A stretch of DNA of 33,136 nucleotides. Origin: Thiotrichaceae bacterium (lineage in GTDB: Bacteria; Pseudomonadota; Gammaproteobacteria; Beggiatoales; Beggiatoaceae). The notes below the pieces were generated by a model. The model worked only from the letters and a program-made list of their open reading frames with translations. It was not told the DNA's origin and did no database searches. Location of the stretch: NCBI GenBank assembly GCA_016745055.1, contig JADGDF010000033.1, forward strand, positions 1 to 33,136, read 5' to 3'. The translations under genes were made by a program, and so were the position numbers. Positions 23,970 through 32,803 of the stretch are shown here, in pieces (position 1 is the first letter of the stretch; each line of letters opens with the position of its first letter).

Positions 23970-24755
23970 ATGGGTAAGCATATCACCATTCAACAAACTT
24001 TAACGCTCGCCTCTTATGTTGTTGTAGAAGCACTACGCACCCGTTTTTTTACCATTATTATCAGCTTACTTTTAATTTGCATTGGCGTTGCGTTATTTTT
24101 AGGGCAAATTGCCATTATTGAAAGTCAAGGTACTCAAAGTAGCTTAATTGGGGCCTTTTTAAGGCTTAGTGCTGTATATATTATGAGCCTATTTGTAATT
24201 ACCAGTACGGTTAGAGAATTTCATGACCATACCATTTACTTATGGTTTTCTTTACCTATACCTCGTCATATCTACTTTTGGGGAAAATTACTGGGATTTG
24301 TATGTGTGGCATCAATAGTCACTATTTTATTTGGTTTACTTTTATTTGGTTATTCTCCATATTTTCAGGTAATGTTATGGACACTGTCGCTTTGGTGTGA
24401 GCTATTGATTATTGTGGTGGCCAGCCTATTGTGTGTATTTACCTTTCAACACACTATTCAAGCATTTAGTGCTGTTTTAGGATTTTACATCTTAGCGAGA
24501 AGTATTAGTGCTATTCAACTCATGGCAGATGGTCCATTACATGATGCAAGCTCGTTTGCAGATCAGTTTGTCAATTTATTTGTACAATTTATTGCAATGT
24601 TGTTACCCAAATTTGAAAATTTTACCCAATCGGCTTGGCTTGTTTATCACACAGGTACTTGGGGAGAATTATTTAATATTTTTGTCCAAACGGCTGTTTA
24701 TTTATTACTACTGATTGCTATGAGTTTATTTGACTTATACAGAAAGAATTTTTAG
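23970..24755 (+). CDS. ABC-2-type permease-like membrane protein
   Basis: A 261-residue protein with six membrane spans and the N-terminal pattern of ABC-2 permeases (ASYVVVEALRTRFFTIIISLLLICIGVALFLGQ), followed by VITSTVREFHDHTIYLWFSLPIPRHIYFWGKLLGF, the short cytoplasmic coupling stretch typical of the group. No ATPase gene adjoins it, so its partner must be elsewhere or it has another role. Its stop codon directly abuts the stop codon of the convergent REC–GGDEF gene, with no intervening base. Confidence 0.8.
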   Translation: MGKHITIQQTLTLASYVVVEALRTRFFTIIISLLLICIGVALFLGQIAIIESQGTQSSLIGAFLRLSAVYIMSLFVITSTVREFHDHTIYLWFSLPIPRHIYFWGKLLGFVCVASIVTILFGLLLFGYSPYFQVMLWTLSLWCELLIIVVASLLCVFTFQHTIQAFSAVLGFYILARSISAIQLMADGPLHDASSFADQFVNLFVQFIAMLLPKFENFTQSAWLVYHTGTWGELFNIFVQTAVYLLLLIAMSLFDLYRKNF

Positions 24756-25880
24756 CTAAGTTTTGAGTATTTCCATATTTTTGCTAACAACACAATTTCT
24801 ACCCAATGCCTTTGCTTGATACAAAGCATCGTCCGCCTGCGCAATTAATACTGTCGGAAAATGCTTTTGCTCAGGAATCGTAGTGGCAACACCTATGCTG
24901 AGCGAAATATACTGATTGGCACGAGAACGTTTATGGGTAATTTTTAATTCACCTATATGTTGTTTTATCGCATTTGCAATGTGTAAAGCTTCTTTTTTAT
25001 CTATATAGGGTAATACTATAATAAATTCTTCACCCCCATAACGCGCAATTAAATGCTCAGTTCGGTGATATGTGGTAACAGCATCTACAATTCCCTGCAC
25101 TACTTGCTTTAAACAATCATCACCTGCTTGATGCCCGTAACAGTCATTATAATTTTTAAAATAATCAATATCGCACAAAATAATAGACAGTGGATGATGT
25201 TCATTGACAAGTTGCTGCCATATGTTTGGCAAGTAAATGTCTAAACAACGCCGATTCGCAACTTGAGTTAAACCATCCAAATTTGCTAATCGTTTTAGCT
25301 CCTTATTTGCCCGACGTAATGCAATTTCCACTTGACGACGACTTTGAACTTCTTGCTGTAATTTTGCATTTAAAGATTCTAATTCATGCGTCCGTTGTTC
25401 TAATAAACTTGCAGATTTTTCTAAGGAATTTTGAGTATGCTTATGCTGCTCAACTTCAACTTGCAACTCTGCATTTTGTGATTCAAGTTTTAACTGCAAA
25501 CGACGTAAATTTAAATGCGTTTTAATACGCGCCAACACTTCCTCATGCTGAAAAGGTTTAGTGATATAATCAGCCGCTCCCAGACTAAATCCCTTAATCT
25601 TTTCTTCGGTATCAGCTAAGGCAGTCATAAAAATAACAGGAATATCTCTAGTTTCTGTCTCAGATTTTAAAATTTCACAAGTTTCAAAACCATTCATATC
25701 AGGCATCATAATGTCTAATAAAATAAGTTCAGGTTTACCATATTTTACCGTTTGAATGGCTTGCCGCCCTCCTTGAGCAATCAAAACCTTAAAACCTGAC
25801 ATACCCAAAAAATCAAGTAATACCATAATATTTTCGGGCATATCATCAACAATCAATAATGTGCCTGCCGTGGCTTTCAT
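24756..25880 (-). CDS. response regulator with diguanylate cyclase (REC–GGDEF)
   Basis: A 374-residue cytoplasmic protein. The receiver (about 6–122) has the acidic pair VDDMP and phospho-acceptor Asp in LILLDIMMPDMNGFE, and ends with the conserved Lys in DYITKPF. A coiled coil (about 125–200) leads to the GGDEF domain, which has DGLTQVANRR, DIDYFKNYNDCYGHQAGDD and the active site RYGGEEF, so it should make cyclic di-GMP. The inhibitory I-site position reads RTEH rather than RxxD, hinting at weak product inhibition. Its ATG overlaps the TGA of the hybrid kinase gene (ATGA), implying translational coupling and a shared pathway. Confidence 0.95.
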   Translation of the reverse strand: MKATAGTLLIVDDMPENIMVLLDFLGMSGFKVLIAQGGRQAIQTVKYGKPELILLDIMMPDMNGFETCEILKSETETRDIPVIFMTALADTEEKIKGFSLGAADYITKPFQHEEVLARIKTHLNLRRLQLKLESQNAELQVEVEQHKHTQNSLEKSASLLEQRTHELESLNAKLQQEVQSRRQVEIALRRANKELKRLANLDGLTQVANRRCLDIYLPNIWQQLVNEHHPLSIILCDIDYFKNYNDCYGHQAGDDCLKQVVQGIVDAVTTYHRTEHLIARYGGEEFIIVLPYIDKKEALHIANAIKQHIGELKITHKRSRANQYISLSIGVATTIPEQKHFPTVLIAQADDALYQAKALGRNCVVSKNMEILKT

Positions 25881-28800
25881 GACGAACTATCCATATAAGG
25901 TTTAACTAGATTAACTATATCATCCATACGCAACTCGTTGGCTAACTTATGAATTTTTTGGCAGAATGGCGCGGCTGTTGTTTCCTGTTGTTCAAATACT
26001 TCAATCGCTTCTAATATACCATTAATATCGCCTTGCATGGCTAAATCCCATAAGTTGGCTGCCATATCTGCAGGTAACTTCTCCCAGTCCTGTGATACCA
26101 ACTCCTGAGTAATAATTTCCTCTATTACCAAAGGTTGTTCGTAGGTCCACACTAAGCCTAATTGTTCTTCTAAACAACTCAAAAGGTGTGCTGTATTAAC
26201 GGGTTTAGACAAAAAACATAATTTATGTGTAGGTATATTATAAAAAATACTTTCAGATTCAAGTTTTGCACCATATTCTGAGAACTCACTGGCAGACATT
26301 GCAACAATGGGTATTGAATCTAACAGTGTTTGTTGACGTACTTGACGAATTGTTTCAAAACCATCCATCACTGGCATGACTAAATCTGTCAAAATCAAAT
26401 TTGGTTCATACTCCCGAGCTTTAATCACACCTTCTCGACCATCTATTGCTTCAATCACGTTGAAATCCAATGGCAAAAGTAAATTTCGCAAAATATCTCG
26501 CGTACCCTTTTCATCATCAATCACCAAAATCGTTTTAGGTTGACCTTCATAACCTATAATGACTTTGTCTTTTTCTTGAGTAGGTAAAAAATCGCTCATT
26601 ACTTGAACCAATTTCACAGAGACTTGAAAGGTACTGCCTTTACCAACGTCACTTTGCACATTAATATTTCCTTGCATTAGGTTAACGACATGTTGAACAA
26701 TTGATAAACCTAAACCAATGCCTTGAGAATACAGTCGCGTTTTTCCTGCTTGAGTAAAAGGCTCAAAAATTTTTTGTTGCACTATTTCAGACATACCAAT
26801 CCCAGTATCTTGCACTTCTAAATTCAGCGTACCTTCAGCATAGTGGGTTCTAAAAATAATACCGCCATGCTCAGTAAATTTAATGGCATTACTGAGTAAG
26901 TTGGTTACAACTTGACGCAGTCGTTTTTCATCACCATTGACCATCGTCGGCAGAACTGATAAATTTTGGTGGGTAAAACTTAATTTCTTTTCGTGGGCGC
27001 GAATGGTAAATAGTGCTGCCAACTCATCCATAAATTTTGGCAGACAAAAATCACTGGCATAAAGTTCGAGTTGTTCAGCTTCTAGCTTTGATAATTCCAA
27101 AATATCATTTAGTAAAGTTAATAAGTAATAGCCATTTTTTTCTATTGCCTGGGCATTTTTCTGATGTGTGGTTTGTAAGTTTTTGTCATGAGTCAGCATT
27201 TGTGTATACCCCAATATGCCATTTAGAGGCGTGCGTAATTCGTGACTCATGCTAGCTAGAAAGGTACTCTTGGCCCGATTTGCGGCTTCAGAAGCATGTC
27301 GAGCTTGTTCGTTATCAGCAAATAGATTGGCATTTTGTATTGAAATGGCCATTTGTGTTGAGAGTAAACGTAGTAAGGAGATATGTCTGTCTGTGAATGC
27401 ATCTGTTGTTAGGTTATTTTCTAAGTAGACAATGCCAACGACTTGTTGTTGGTATAACATGGGTAGGCAGCAGACTGATTTTGGTTGATGGGTAATTATA
27501 TAGGCATCATGGACAAAAGTATCTGCTTGACTGGCATCACTTAATACTAATTCTTGTTTGGTGATTGCAACGTAGTTAATCATGCTTGTGGGTACAGCAT
27601 TTTCATTTGTTTGATGAGTGTCTAGCGTGGTTTGATCAAGTAGTTGAATTTGCGCCCCTGCAGTTGTCATATTTGCTTCTGCGACGAGGGTGTAATTACC
27701 TGACTTTTCTAAAACGAGTAGGCCAGTTTCTGCCCCTGCATTTTCCATGACTGTCCACAGTAGTTTTTTTATCAGGTGCTCTAGCATAATTTCTTCTGAA
27801 ATTGCTTGAGAGGCTTTGAGTACGGAGGCTAAATCTAGTTCGTCACCATGATGTTGAATAGTTGCCTGCATATAAGTGGCATTGGAAGAAATGGTTTTTT
27901 GTATTGTTACATATTCATGGTACCGAGTTTCTAGGTCATTAATTTTCTGGGTAGCACCCCAAAGTTTATAGTGGTAGTCAGCTTCTTTGAAATAAATGGC
28001 TGCAATTTTTTCTTTACCCTGAGATAGCCAGCTTTGAGCTGCGAGTTCATTTGCTAAAGCAACATGTTGAGTAAAATTATGTTGTTTGGCTTCTTCAATG
28101 GCTTGATCGTATAAATTGAGTATGATGTCAAAAGACTGTTGAGTCAATTGTGCCATTTGTGCTTGGATTAGTACGTATTGATGACTAAAATTGGCAGGAC
28201 TGGCTTTGGCCCAAATAGCCATTTGGGTTTGGTTGCGCTCAAGTTGTTGCCAGAGTTCAGTTTGGTTTTTGGCGTCAGGATAGAGAGCTATGAGTACGAG
28301 TGAATGCGTAAAATTATATGCAGCAGCAGGGTATAGACCTTGAGTCGCTACGGCAATGAGGTTGGCATTCGCAGATTCAAGTGTATTTAAGGCTTGAGTG
28401 TATTGCCCATGTAGGTAATAGACGAAGCTAGAAAGTATGTGATAGATGCAAATGACTTGGGGATTTTTGTGTTGTTCGCAATCTGCTAGGTATTGTTTGA
28501 CTGCTTGTGCTTTATCTGCAAGTGGTTGTTGTAACTGGGTAATAATGAGTAATCCACCTTCTAGCAGGTCTATTGCCCATTGATTACCACGGCTACGACT
28601 GAAGGCTTGGGAGTGAGTGATTTCTTCTGTTAAGGTAGATAGAGGGATACCTTGGTAAAAGCGACAATACATGTTGTGACCAAAGGCATAGGCGGAATAT
28701 TGTAGGTTGCCGGATTCTAGTCCTACATGGTAGGCTTGTTGATAGTCTTGTGAGGCAACGCTTAGATGTTGTGACCAAGCTTGTACTGAACTGCCTATCA

Positions 28801-31792
28801 TGAGGTGATATACACTTTGTGCTGAAACATCAGTGCCAAACTTATGTTGCATGATACGTGTGGCAACTTCACCAAAAGCTTTTGTCATGTCATAGCGATT
28901 GTCAACGTAGCCCATAAGTCCACCAAAGGCAGTATAGGCATAGCCAATTTGTGGAACATTGCCGTAATGTAAGCAGAGATTGATGACTTTTGACACAATG
29001 ACTGCCCATAGGCGTTGGTGAGCACGATAACAAGGTGGACCCATGGTGATTAGCAGTTTGACCGCCATTTGTTTTTCAACATTAGACATAATAGGTAGAT
29101 CAAACAGAGACGCAATGCTGCGTTGCTTTAGTACTGCTATGATGGTAGCAATTTCTTCGTCACGCGCTGCTTCAAGATTTTGGCTATCTTCAGGCAATTG
29201 AATGTCAATTAGTGCCAGTGCTTGGCGGCCTGTATTGATGGCCGCTGTATAATTTGCTTGTAACGTGTATTGTACGATCAGCATGTGTAAAGCTTCTGCT
29301 TTTTCAAGCGTGGTATTGGCATGCGCGACAGTGGCAGTAATCACTTGTTGAGATTCAGCCAAATGTCCATTGAGATAGGCTAATTCTGCACGTTCAATGT
29401 GTAACTGATACATTAATTTATAATGTGTTTGCCATAATTGTTCCTCAGATTGATGAGGAAATTCACATAGGGTATGCAAATATTGTAAAGCCGCATAGTA
29501 GGCTAAGGATTGTTTAGCTTTTTGGGCAGCATTAAGATTGAGTTGCATCCATTGCATTTGTTGAGCAGGGTCGACAATAAGCGTGCGTCCAATATTGAGA
29601 TGATCAACTATTTCAAATAGCTTATCTTCTTGTTCTTCTGAGGTTAATTTAGTTAGTAATCGTTGTGCAATTTTAAGATGTAAGGCTTTTTTTTGCTCAG
29701 CATCAATCATTGCATAAGCGGCTTGTTGGATGCGATCATGCAGAAATTTGAACTTAGTGTTAGATAAATCAGTAGTTTGCGCAGATAAAAGTGTAATAAA
29801 AGAATCTTTAATCGCGGGCTGCAAATATTGATAGGTTTGTTCTATTGAATGTTCGTAAATAATAGCCAATGCACTTAAATTAAATTGATTACCTAAACAC
29901 GCCGCTAATGAGAGCACGTCTTGCATCGTCTGAGGTTGTACCATCAACCGGTTGAGTATGAGATCTACCACATTATCCGAAATATTTTTTTGATGAATCT
30001 GTTGTAAATCCCATTGCCAATGCATTGTTGTGGGTGAAAAAATCAGCAGCCCATCTTTACATAGATGATGCAATAATTGTTTAACGAAAAAAGGATTGCC
30101 TTTTGTTTTTTCCATCACCAATTCAGCTAACATCATCAATTTATGGATAAATTGTTCCTCATTTGGCTCAACTGTATTGGGATCAAGTGTATCTCTGAGT
30201 AATTGAATAACATCATTAAGTGCGAGGGGAGTCAGTGTGATATTGCGCATGGGCACATTTTGAGTGCGTAATACGCCTAGGCTAATTGTCAATGGGTGTG
30301 CTTCATCAACTTCATTATCCCGATAAGCGCCAATCAGTAGAAAATGGTTGAGTGTCGTGTCGGTCATGATAGTTTGAATTAAACGCAACGTTGCCATGTC
30401 CGCCCATTGTAAATCGTCCAAAAAGAGAATGAGAGGCTGTTCGGTTTGGCAAAACACTCGTAGCGCAGCCAACCATACTTCTTGAAAACGATTCATTGAT
30501 TCAGTCGGTAATAAAGCAGGAACAGGTGGTTGTTTGCCCAATATGAGTTCTAATTTAGGAATAATATCAATGAGTACTTGACCTTTGTTACCCAACGCTT
30601 TTAACAATTTTTCTTGCCAATGTGCCAAACTGGATTTGGACTCAGTCAATAATTGTTGCACCAAATCTTGAAAGGCACGACTCATTGCAGAATAAGGTTC
30701 TGTACGTTGCAATTGTTCAAATTTACCACGGATAAAATAACTATGGGCCATCTGTTGACGCACAGCTTGAATTAACGCTGATTTACCAATACCTGCATAA
30801 CCAGCTACGAGTAATAGTGCAGGGGTATTCATTTGCTGCATATTCTCAAAGTCAATCACTAAGGTCTCAATGACTTGTTCACGCCCATAAAGTTTTTCAG
30901 GAATAACCAATTTATCCGGTGTATCCATTTGCGCTAAAATAAAATTTTGCCAGTGATTATCAATCAGTTGTTGGCAAATTTTTTCCAAATCAGCATATAA
31001 CCCACGCGCAGTTTGATAGCGTTCTTCTGCTGTTTTAGCCATTAATTTCGTGACCAATTTTGATAACATGGGAGGCATTGTGTAAGGCAATGGTAATTTT
31101 TCTGGTGACATAGGCTGTTTTGCCAGATGACAATGCACTAACTCTGAATTATCCTGTGTGGTAAAAGGAAGTTGGCCTGTAAATAATTCATATAAAGTTA
31201 CGCCTAACGCATAAAAATCAGCCCTGTGATCTAAAATCCTATTCATACGTCCTGTTTGTTCGGGGGAAATATAGGCGAGCGTGCCTTCTAATTGTGTTGG
31301 TTTTCTTAATTGTGAGCTATCTGTCGGTAAAATTTCTGCGATCCCAAAATCAATGATTTTCACCTGTTTGCTTTTTGAATTAATAATAACATTGCTAATA
31401 TTAATATCTTTATGGATAATTTGTGCAAGATGAATGTCAATTAATCCTTTTGCAATTTGCAAAGCAATTTTTAACAAATCAACCAGTGAATTTTGGTGAT
31501 TATCAAGAAAATGTTGTAATGAATCAGCTTCAAAGTCCTCTAATACAATAGCTAAACTATTTTGATGATGAATCAATTGATAGGCTTGTATTGCATAAGA
31601 ACTATGTATTCTTTGAGTGATTTCGTACTCTTGATGGTAATGAGCCAACTCTTCAGGTGTGGGATAATCTTTTTGTAAAATCTTTAATACAACAGGTTTA
31701 TCTGTCTTTTTTTCAATTGCTCGTTGAACTAAAGTACGCTCACTTTCATATAAAGTTGTCAAAATCGTATAGTTTGCAAACGTTGTCATCAC
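25877..31792 (-). CDS. giant hybrid: Ser/Thr kinase – AAA-type ATPase – TPR-like – GAF – histidine kinase – receiver
   Basis: A 1971-residue cytoplasmic signalling protein. Residues about 7–275 are a Ser/Thr kinase (VVLKILQ Lys, HKDINISNV in place of HRD, IDFGIAEI, GTLAYISPEQTGRMNRILDHRADFYALGVTLYELF). Residues about 300–640 are a STAND-like ATPase with Walker A GYAGIGKS (about 330) and Walker B LILFLDDLQWAD. About 660–1300 is helical repeat. A GAF domain follows (about 1335–1495). HisKA has FLASMSHELRTPLNGI (His near 1516), and HATPase_c has NLLSNAIKF, DTGIGMS and GIGLGLSIV. A receiver (about 1755–1875) has Asp in LILTDLVMPVMDGFE, and a short helical tail lacks an HPt histidine. This architecture is common in filamentous cyanobacteria, Beggiatoa-type bacteria and myxobacteria. 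It overlaps the REC–GGDEF gene by four bases. Confidence 0.95.
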   Translation of the reverse strand: MMTTFANYTILTTLYESERTLVQRAIEKKTDKPVVLKILQKDYPTPEELAHYHQEYEITQRIHSSYAIQAYQLIHHQNSLAIVLEDFEADSLQHFLDNHQNSLVDLLKIALQIAKGLIDIHLAQIIHKDINISNVIINSKSKQVKIIDFGIAEILPTDSSQLRKPTQLEGTLAYISPEQTGRMNRILDHRADFYALGVTLYELFTGQLPFTTQDNSELVHCHLAKQPMSPEKLPLPYTMPPMLSKLVTKLMAKTAEERYQTARGLYADLEKICQQLIDNHWQNFILAQMDTPDKLVIPEKLYGREQVIETLVIDFENMQQMNTPALLLVAGYAGIGKSALIQAVRQQMAHSYFIRGKFEQLQRTEPYSAMSRAFQDLVQQLLTESKSSLAHWQEKLLKALGNKGQVLIDIIPKLELILGKQPPVPALLPTESMNRFQEVWLAALRVFCQTEQPLILFLDDLQWADMATLRLIQTIMTDTTLNHFLLIGAYRDNEVDEAHPLTISLGVLRTQNVPMRNITLTPLALNDVIQLLRDTLDPNTVEPNEEQFIHKLMMLAELVMEKTKGNPFFVKQLLHHLCKDGLLIFSPTTMHWQWDLQQIHQKNISDNVVDLILNRLMVQPQTMQDVLSLAACLGNQFNLSALAIIYEHSIEQTYQYLQPAIKDSFITLLSAQTTDLSNTKFKFLHDRIQQAAYAMIDAEQKKALHLKIAQRLLTKLTSEEQEDKLFEIVDHLNIGRTLIVDPAQQMQWMQLNLNAAQKAKQSLAYYAALQYLHTLCEFPHQSEEQLWQTHYKLMYQLHIERAELAYLNGHLAESQQVITATVAHANTTLEKAEALHMLIVQYTLQANYTAAINTGRQALALIDIQLPEDSQNLEAARDEEIATIIAVLKQRSIASLFDLPIMSNVEKQMAVKLLITMGPPCYRAHQRLWAVIVSKVINLCLHYGNVPQIGYAYTAFGGLMGYVDNRYDMTKAFGEVATRIMQHKFGTDVSAQSVYHLMIGSSVQAWSQHLSVASQDYQQAYHVGLESGNLQYSAYAFGHNMYCRFYQGIPLSTLTEEITHSQAFSRSRGNQWAIDLLEGGLLIITQLQQPLADKAQAVKQYLADCEQHKNPQVICIYHILSSFVYYLHGQYTQALNTLESANANLIAVATQGLYPAAAYNFTHSLVLIALYPDAKNQTELWQQLERNQTQMAIWAKASPANFSHQYVLIQAQMAQLTQQSFDIILNLYDQAIEEAKQHNFTQHVALANELAAQSWLSQGKEKIAAIYFKEADYHYKLWGATQKINDLETRYHEYVTIQKTISSNATYMQATIQHHGDELDLASVLKASQAISEEIMLEHLIKKLLWTVMENAGAETGLLVLEKSGNYTLVAEANMTTAGAQIQLLDQTTLDTHQTNENAVPTSMINYVAITKQELVLSDASQADTFVHDAYIITHQPKSVCCLPMLYQQQVVGIVYLENNLTTDAFTDRHISLLRLLSTQMAISIQNANLFADNEQARHASEAANRAKSTFLASMSHELRTPLNGILGYTQMLTHDKNLQTTHQKNAQAIEKNGYYLLTLLNDILELSKLEAEQLELYASDFCLPKFMDELAALFTIRAHEKKLSFTHQNLSVLPTMVNGDEKRLRQVVTNLLSNAIKFTEHGGIIFRTHYAEGTLNLEVQDTGIGMSEIVQQKIFEPFTQAGKTRLYSQGIGLGLSIVQHVVNLMQGNINVQSDVGKGSTFQVSVKLVQVMSDFLPTQEKDKVIIGYEGQPKTILVIDDEKGTRDILRNLLLPLDFNVIEAIDGREGVIKAREYEPNLILTDLVMPVMDGFETIRQVRQQTLLDSIPIVAMSASEFSEYGAKLESESIFYNIPTHKLCFLSKPVNTAHLLSCLEEQLGLVWTYEQPLVIEEIITQELVSQDWEKLPADMAANLWDLAMQGDINGILEAIEVFEQQETTAAPFCQKIHKLANELRMDDIVNLVKPYMDSSS

Positions 31793-32059
31793 GCTTTTCC
31801 TTGCTGGATAAAATAAATCTGTTTGGAATCAACATATAACTTATCGTTTTAGTTAACACAATATTTTAGCTAATTTTATACCTAATTTAACAAGGTTTCC
31901 ATGTGGATAATAACTATTGACTAATTTTGTTTTGAAAAACTAGCTTTGTTGACAGGAAGAGGTAAATCCTTAGCTTAATACAAAAAGAGGAAGTAAAAAA
32001 ACTATGTAGTGGCAAGAAGTGCGATAAGATTTAACACTAATTCCGTACTAAACAAGTAG

Positions 32060-32340
32060 CTTATATTTGTAACGTACATTCACAGCTCACACTATGATAA
32101 TAAGGCACCTAAAGACTGCCATGATCGTACTTATTTTACGGAAGCAATAGCAGATTATCCCATATCACGACAAATTTTAATTAGTCGCACAACAAGGTCA
32201 ACCTGCGATCGTATTTTCAACCCCCATTCGAAATAGATCAGGTAAAGTGATTGGTGTCGCTATGTTCGGCACTGAATTGACTGATGTTTCTAAAAAAGTA
32301 AAAGCAACGCAACAAGGAAAAACTGGTTATGCTTTTGTGC
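32060..32340 (+). pseudogene. Cache sensor-domain fragment
   Basis: In one frame bases 32060–32200 read HDRTYFTEAIADYPISRQ and ILISRTTR. After a one-base shift near 32197 the next frame continues QPAIVFSTPIRNRSGKVIGV and GTELTDVSKKVKATQQGKTG up to GYAFV. This is the ligand-binding dCache domain of chemoreceptors and sensor kinases. It has neither start nor downstream signalling domains and ends abruptly at the 53-base repeat. A dead remnant. Confidence 0.75.
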
Positions 32341-32389
32341 CGGTGTCACGCAGAGATTTCGTGCCGCTCACGGGACGTCCTATCCCTAA
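32337..32389 (-). repeat. 53-bp dispersed repeat, copy 2 (inverted)
   Basis: Reverse complement matches 21836–21888 at about 40 of 53 positions, including the cores GGGATAGGACGTCCC and CACGAAATCTC. It begins exactly where the Cache similarity ends. Confidence 0.7.
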
Positions 32390-32441
32390 GAACCTGTTTA
32401 AAGTCATTGAAAAAGTCAAAAGTTTGTCAGATAATGAAGTA

Positions 32442-32795
32442 ATGAGAAAAACATACCCAAGCGACCTAAGTGGCAAACAATTTGAACAAATCCAACCTTT
32501 TCTAGAAAGAGCCCGCAAACGCAGTAGTCCAAGGAAAGTGGAGCTTTATGAAATCTTTTGTGCAGTATTGTATGTACTCAAAAGTGGTTGTCAGTGGAGA
32601 ATGCTGCCTGAAAAAAACAGGTTGGCGTGGTCCGAAAGAGCCTTGGACGCAATGCCACTCCAAGTATGTTGATAGTTGACTCACAGAGTGTAAAGAATGT
32701 TGATTGTGCTGAGAAAAAAGGTGATGACGCAGGCAAGAAAGTATCTGGTATCAAGCGGCATCTAGCTGTAGATACACAAGGTTTTCCACACGCTT
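32442..32795 (+). pseudogene. IS5-family transposase (DUF4096 + DDE) remnant
   Basis: The frame from ATG 32442 gives MRKTYPSDLSGKQFEQIQPF and KVELYEIFCAVLYVLKSGCQ followed by WRMLPE, the DUF4096 N-terminal domain of IS5-family transposases. Then about 40 residues are lost and the frame shifts. The DDE start reappears as ATPSMLIVDSQSVKNVDCAE and GKKVSGIKRHLAVDTQGFPH. The C-terminal half is missing because the next IS piece begins at about 32796. Inactive. Confidence 0.8.
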
Positions 32796-32803
32796 TAACA
32801 AGC

